7,623 nucleotides of DNA from Candidatus Hydrogenedentota bacterium (GTDB lineage: Bacteria > Hydrogenedentota > Hydrogenedentia > Hydrogenedentales > SLHB01). The stretch lies in NCBI GenBank assembly GCA_003552765.1, contig PUOI01000192.1, forward strand, positions 1 through 7,623, written 5' to 3'. The notes beneath the pieces are model-generated. The model was given only the letters and a program-made list of their open reading frames with translations. It made no database searches and had not been told where the DNA came from. The position numbers and the translations under genes were made by a program. Shown one piece after another: positions 5,509 through 7,623 of this stretch (position 1 is its first letter; each line of letters begins with the position of its first letter).

Positions 5509-5531
5509 GCCGGTTCCCAAGCGGGATCGGC
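5509..5531 (+). promoter_or_regulatory. Stem-loop in the rplU leader (possible ribosomal-protein leader element)
   Basis: GCCGGTTCC (5509-5517), a 5-nt loop CAAGC, and GGGATCGGC (5523-5531) form a 9-bp stem with two G:U pairs. It ends 2 nt before GGAGA (5534-5538), the rplU ribosome-binding site. It could be autoregulatory, as L21 leaders are in other bacteria, but it does not follow a motif that I can recall. There is no T-run, so it is not a plain terminator for nadX. Confidence 0.4.
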
Positions 5532-5544
5532 ATGGAGACCATCC

Positions 5545-5856
5545 ATGTACGCAGTGGTGACAACAGGCGGTAAACAAGTGAAGGTGGCTCAAGGCGACGT
5601 CGTGCGGGTGGAAAAGCTCGACGCCGGCGTGGGCGACACCGTGGAATTGGACAACGTTTCTCTGGTGGCCAAGGACGATGGCTTGGTCGTGGACCGCACC
5701 GCATTGGACAACGCCAAGGTGGTGTGTCAGGTCCTCAAACAAGGCCGCGGCAAGAAAGTGCGGGTCTTCAAGATGAAGCGCCGCAAGGGCTACCGCCGCA
5801 ACAATGGCCACCGGCAACCGTTTACGGAATTGCGGATTCGCGAGATCCTCGCGTAA
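5545..5856 (+). CDS. rplU: 50S ribosomal protein L21
   Basis: L21 is a large-subunit protein that binds 23S rRNA. The 103-residue protein has the full family form: MYAVVTTGGKQVKV at the start, the acidic middle, and the basic signature KMKRRKGYRRNNGHRQPFTE (76-95) close to the end. Length is normal. GGAGA (5534-5538) precedes the ATG by 6 nt. It opens the conserved rplU-rpmA-obgE cluster, with rpmA starting 15 bp after its stop. The upstream stem-loop may control its translation. Confidence 0.97.
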   Translation: MYAVVTTGGKQVKVAQGDVVRVEKLDAGVGDTVELDNVSLVAKDDGLVVDRTALDNAKVVCQVLKQGRGKKVRVFKMKRRKGYRRNNGHRQPFTELRIREILA

Positions 5857-5871
5857 AGGAGTAGATTCGAT

Positions 5872-6144
5872 ATGGCTCACAAGAAAGCAGGCGGCAGTTC
5901 ACGCAACGGCCGCGACAGTCAATCCAAGCGCCTGGGCGTAAAACGCTTCGGCGGACAACAGGTCCGTGCGGGCAACATCATCGTGCGCCAGCGGGGCACG
6001 CAATTCCATCCCGGCGCCAATGTCGGCCAGGGTAAGGATTTCACGCTGTTCGCCCTTCAAGATGGCGTGGTGACGTTCCGGCACGTGCGCAAGAACCGCC
6101 AGTGCATCGACGTGCTGCCCGCGGAGGAAGCGGCGGCGCGCTAA
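5872..6144 (+). CDS. rpmA: 50S ribosomal protein L27
   Basis: L27 reaches with its N-terminus to the peptidyl-transferase centre and helps place the tRNA ends. The 90-residue protein begins [16 protein letters not shown], the standard form, so there is no cleavable N-terminal extension of the kind that Firmicutes and related phyla process with Prp. The signature [15 protein letters not shown] (34-48) is intact. AAGGAG (5856-5861), overlapping the rplU stop codon, is 10 nt before the ATG. An alanine-rich end (EEAAAR) is the only variable part. Confidence 0.97.
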   Translation: MAHKKAGGSSRNGRDSQSKRLGVKRFGGQQVRAGNIIVRQRGTQFHPGANVGQGKDFTLFALQDGVVTFRHVRKNRQCIDVLPAEEAAAR

Positions 6145-6176
6145 TTGAGCCCGGCCGGCCCTGGAGCGAAAACTAA

Positions 6177-7439
6177 ATGTTAGTGGATCGCGCGCGCGTC
6201 AAAGTGACCGCGGGGGCTGGCGGCAACGGGTGCACCAGCTTTCGCCGCGAGAAGTATGTTCCGCGCGGCGGCCCCGACGGCGGGGATGGCGGCAACGGCG
6301 GAAACATATACTTCGTGGCTGGAAACCGCGCATCCTCGCTGGTGGACATCAAGTTCCACAGCACCTGGATCGGCAAGAGCGGTCAACACGGCGGCGGCCA
6401 GAACAAGCACGGCAAGACCGGGGCCGACACACATATCGACGTTCCGCTGGGCACGGTCATCCGCGACTGGGCCAGCGGCGCGGTGTTGGGAGAACTGCTG
6501 GAGGAAGGCCAACAGTTCCTAGCGGCCCAGGGCGGGCGCGGGGGCAAGGGAAACGCGCGTTTCGCGACCTCGACCCGGCGCGCGCCCCGTTTCGCCGAGA
6601 AGGGCGAACCGGGCGGCGAGGCGGAGTACCTACTGGAACTCAAGCTGATCGCCGACGTGGGCATCGTTGGAATGCCCAACGCGGGCAAGTCCTCGTTTCT
6701 TGCACGGGTTAGCGCGGCCGAACCGGAGATCGCGGATTACCCTTTCACGACACTCTCGCCCAAGCTCGGGGTGACCAAACTGTCCGGGCATCGCCGAATG
6801 ACGTTGGCGGACATACCGGGGCTTATTGAGGGGGCCGCTCAAGGGCGCGGGCTTGGCCTTGATTTTCTGCGCCACATCGAGCGGACGAAGGTGCTCTTGT
6901 TTCTCATCGACTTGGGCGATCCCGATCCCGCCGCCACACGCCAGTTGCTTGAAAACGAACTCGCCGAGTATAGCGAGACGCTGCGCGACAGACCGCGCAT
7001 TTACGCGTTGAACAAGGCGGATATCACCGAGAACCGGGAGCGTTTCGCCGAGATAGCGCCGGAATTCGGCGAACCCTTTCTGATATCCGCCGTGACGGGC
7101 GAAGGGACAGAGCCCCTTCTTGAGGCGCTGTGGCGCGCCGTCGAGGAAGCGCGCCGCGAGGAGGAAGCGGAAACCGCGCTGGACACGGCGGACGCCGCCG
7201 AGACCGTACGCTACGAACCGCCGTACACCATTCAGCGCGAGGGCGAGGGATTCCGCATCGAGGGTCAGAAAGTCGTCCGCGCCGTTCGCATGACCAATTT
7301 CGACAACGACGAGGCCGTGAACCATCTCCAGGATCGCTTGAGGCGCATGGGGGTGTTCAAGGCGCTCAAGCGCATGGGCGCCCAGACCGGGCAGCCCATT
7401 TACATTGGAGAGGTGGAGCTTGAATACCAACTTGACTGA
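6177..7439 (+). CDS. obgE: Obg-family GTPase (CgtA)
   Basis: ObgE is an essential GTPase that binds the 50S subunit and guards its late assembly, linked to growth state. The 420-residue protein has three parts. The glycine-rich Obg domain spans about 1-158 (GAGGNGC, GGDGGNGGN, GGRGGKGNARF). The G domain has P-loop GMPNAGKS (165-172), switch I YPFTTLSP, DIPGLIEGA (212-220), NKAD (279-282) and SAV (304-306). A C-terminal OCT domain covers about 345-420 (YTIQREGEGFRIEG...VNHLQDRLRRMGV). The Obg fold and GTPase motifs look complete. The acidic linker at about 318-345 is lineage-variable. The ATG at 6177 has GGAG (6163-6166) 10 nt before it. The gene is 32 bp after rpmA, and proB overlaps its end by 20 nt. 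Confidence 0.97.
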   Translation: MLVDRARVKVTAGAGGNGCTSFRREKYVPRGGPDGGDGGNGGNIYFVAGNRASSLVDIKFHSTWIGKSGQHGGGQNKHGKTGADTHIDVPLGTVIRDWASGAVLGELLEEGQQFLAAQGGRGGKGNARFATSTRRAPRFAEKGEPGGEAEYLLELKLIADVGIVGMPNAGKSSFLARVSAAEPEIADYPFTTLSPKLGVTKLSGHRRMTLADIPGLIEGAAQGRGLGLDFLRHIERTKVLLFLIDLGDPDPAATRQLLENELAEYSETLRDRPRIYALNKADITENRERFAEIAPEFGEPFLISAVTGEGTEPLLEALWRAVEEARREEEAETALDTADAAETVRYEPPYTIQREGEGFRIEGQKVVRAVRMTNFDNDEAVNHLQDRLRRMGVFKALKRMGAQTGQPIYIGEVELEYQLD

Positions 7440-7623
7440 CGTCAAGACCGTGGTGGTCAAGATTGGCACTTCTCTGCTCAGCGGCGAACGGGGATTCGAC
7501 GGCCAGATTGTCGAGGAGATTGTCAAGGATCTCTCGGCCCTCAAGCGGGAACGCAACCTGAACATCCTCATGGTGTCGTCCGGCGCCATGGGATGCGGGA
7601 TGGACATCCTCGGGATGAAGGAG
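7420..7623 (+). CDS. proB: Glutamate 5-kinase, N-terminal part (3' end outside window)
   Basis: ProB phosphorylates L-glutamate to glutamyl 5-phosphate, the first and feedback-controlled step of proline synthesis. The 68 codons in view read TVVVKIGTSLLSGERGFD (10-27), with Lys14 and the G.S motif of the amino-acid kinase fold. LMVSSGAMGCGMDILG (50-65) matches the VTSGAI.AG...LG stretch of E. coli ProB. The start is inferred as TTG 7420-7422: GGAGAGG (7407-7413) lies 6 nt upstream. It overlaps obgE by 20 nt in another frame, which suggests coupled translation. A TTG at 7432 is a less well placed alternative. The family order obgE-proB-proA is common, so proA is expected next, outside the window. 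Confidence 0.92.
   Translation, partial: MNTNLTDVKTVVVKIGTSLLSGERGFDGQIVEEIVKDLSALKRERNLNILMVSSGAMGCGMDILGMKE

Noticed and set aside
4691..5704. Long minus-strand open frame opposite nadX and rplU
   Set aside because: It spans two well-identified genes; its Arg/Pro-rich translation is typical of antisense in GC-rich DNA.
6630..7607. Long minus-strand open frame opposite obgE and proB
   Set aside because: obgE and proB are certain on the plus strand; no domain is visible in the antisense product.

Overview
The window is ordinary bacterial chromosome with about 60% G+C, packed with housekeeping genes and one small signalling module. I see no transposon, phage, plasmid, tRNA, rRNA or CRISPR feature. 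The organism cannot be fixed from the sequence alone. The mix of a partner-switching anti-sigma kinase with a STAS protein, an aspartate dehydrogenase, a rhomboid protease and a proteobacteria-unlike gene order suggests a deep-branching bacterium, possibly of the PVC/Hydrogenedentes type. That placement is a guess.

Left part (1-3489). The 5' part of a 6-phosphofructokinase gene (pfkA) leaves the window on the minus strand. Diverging from it on the plus strand are a secreted or periplasmic TPR protein, type I signal peptidase (lepB) 29 bp later, a six-helix rhomboid protease, and a small membrane-anchored J-domain protein. These four read as a loose envelope or protein-quality group. The J-domain protein is the least ordinary gene here: its first ~40 residues look like a TatA/B-type helix-hinge-amphipathic segment and its J domain has the HPDxGG form of Tim14/Pam18-like proteins.

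Middle (3499-4675). A GC hairpin separates the J-protein gene from a convergent two-gene minus-strand operon. This encodes an RsbW/SpoIIAB-type histidine-kinase-like ATPase followed by a STAS anti-sigma-factor antagonist, overlapping by 8 nt. No sigma factor or PP2C phosphatase is in the window. The divergent intergenic region of about 330 bp to the next gene holds a promoter candidate for each direction and a perfect 14-bp palindrome.

Right part (4676-7623). On the plus strand lie L-aspartate dehydrogenase (nadX, first step of NAD synthesis), then the classic rplU-rpmA-obgE cluster, and the first 68 codons of glutamate 5-kinase (proB), which overlaps the end of obgE. A 9-bp stem-loop sits just upstream of the rplU ribosome-binding site and may be a ribosomal-protein leader element.

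No clearly new system is visible. The observations most worth checking are the J-domain fusion, the palindromes placed at putative promoters, and the rplU leader hairpin.
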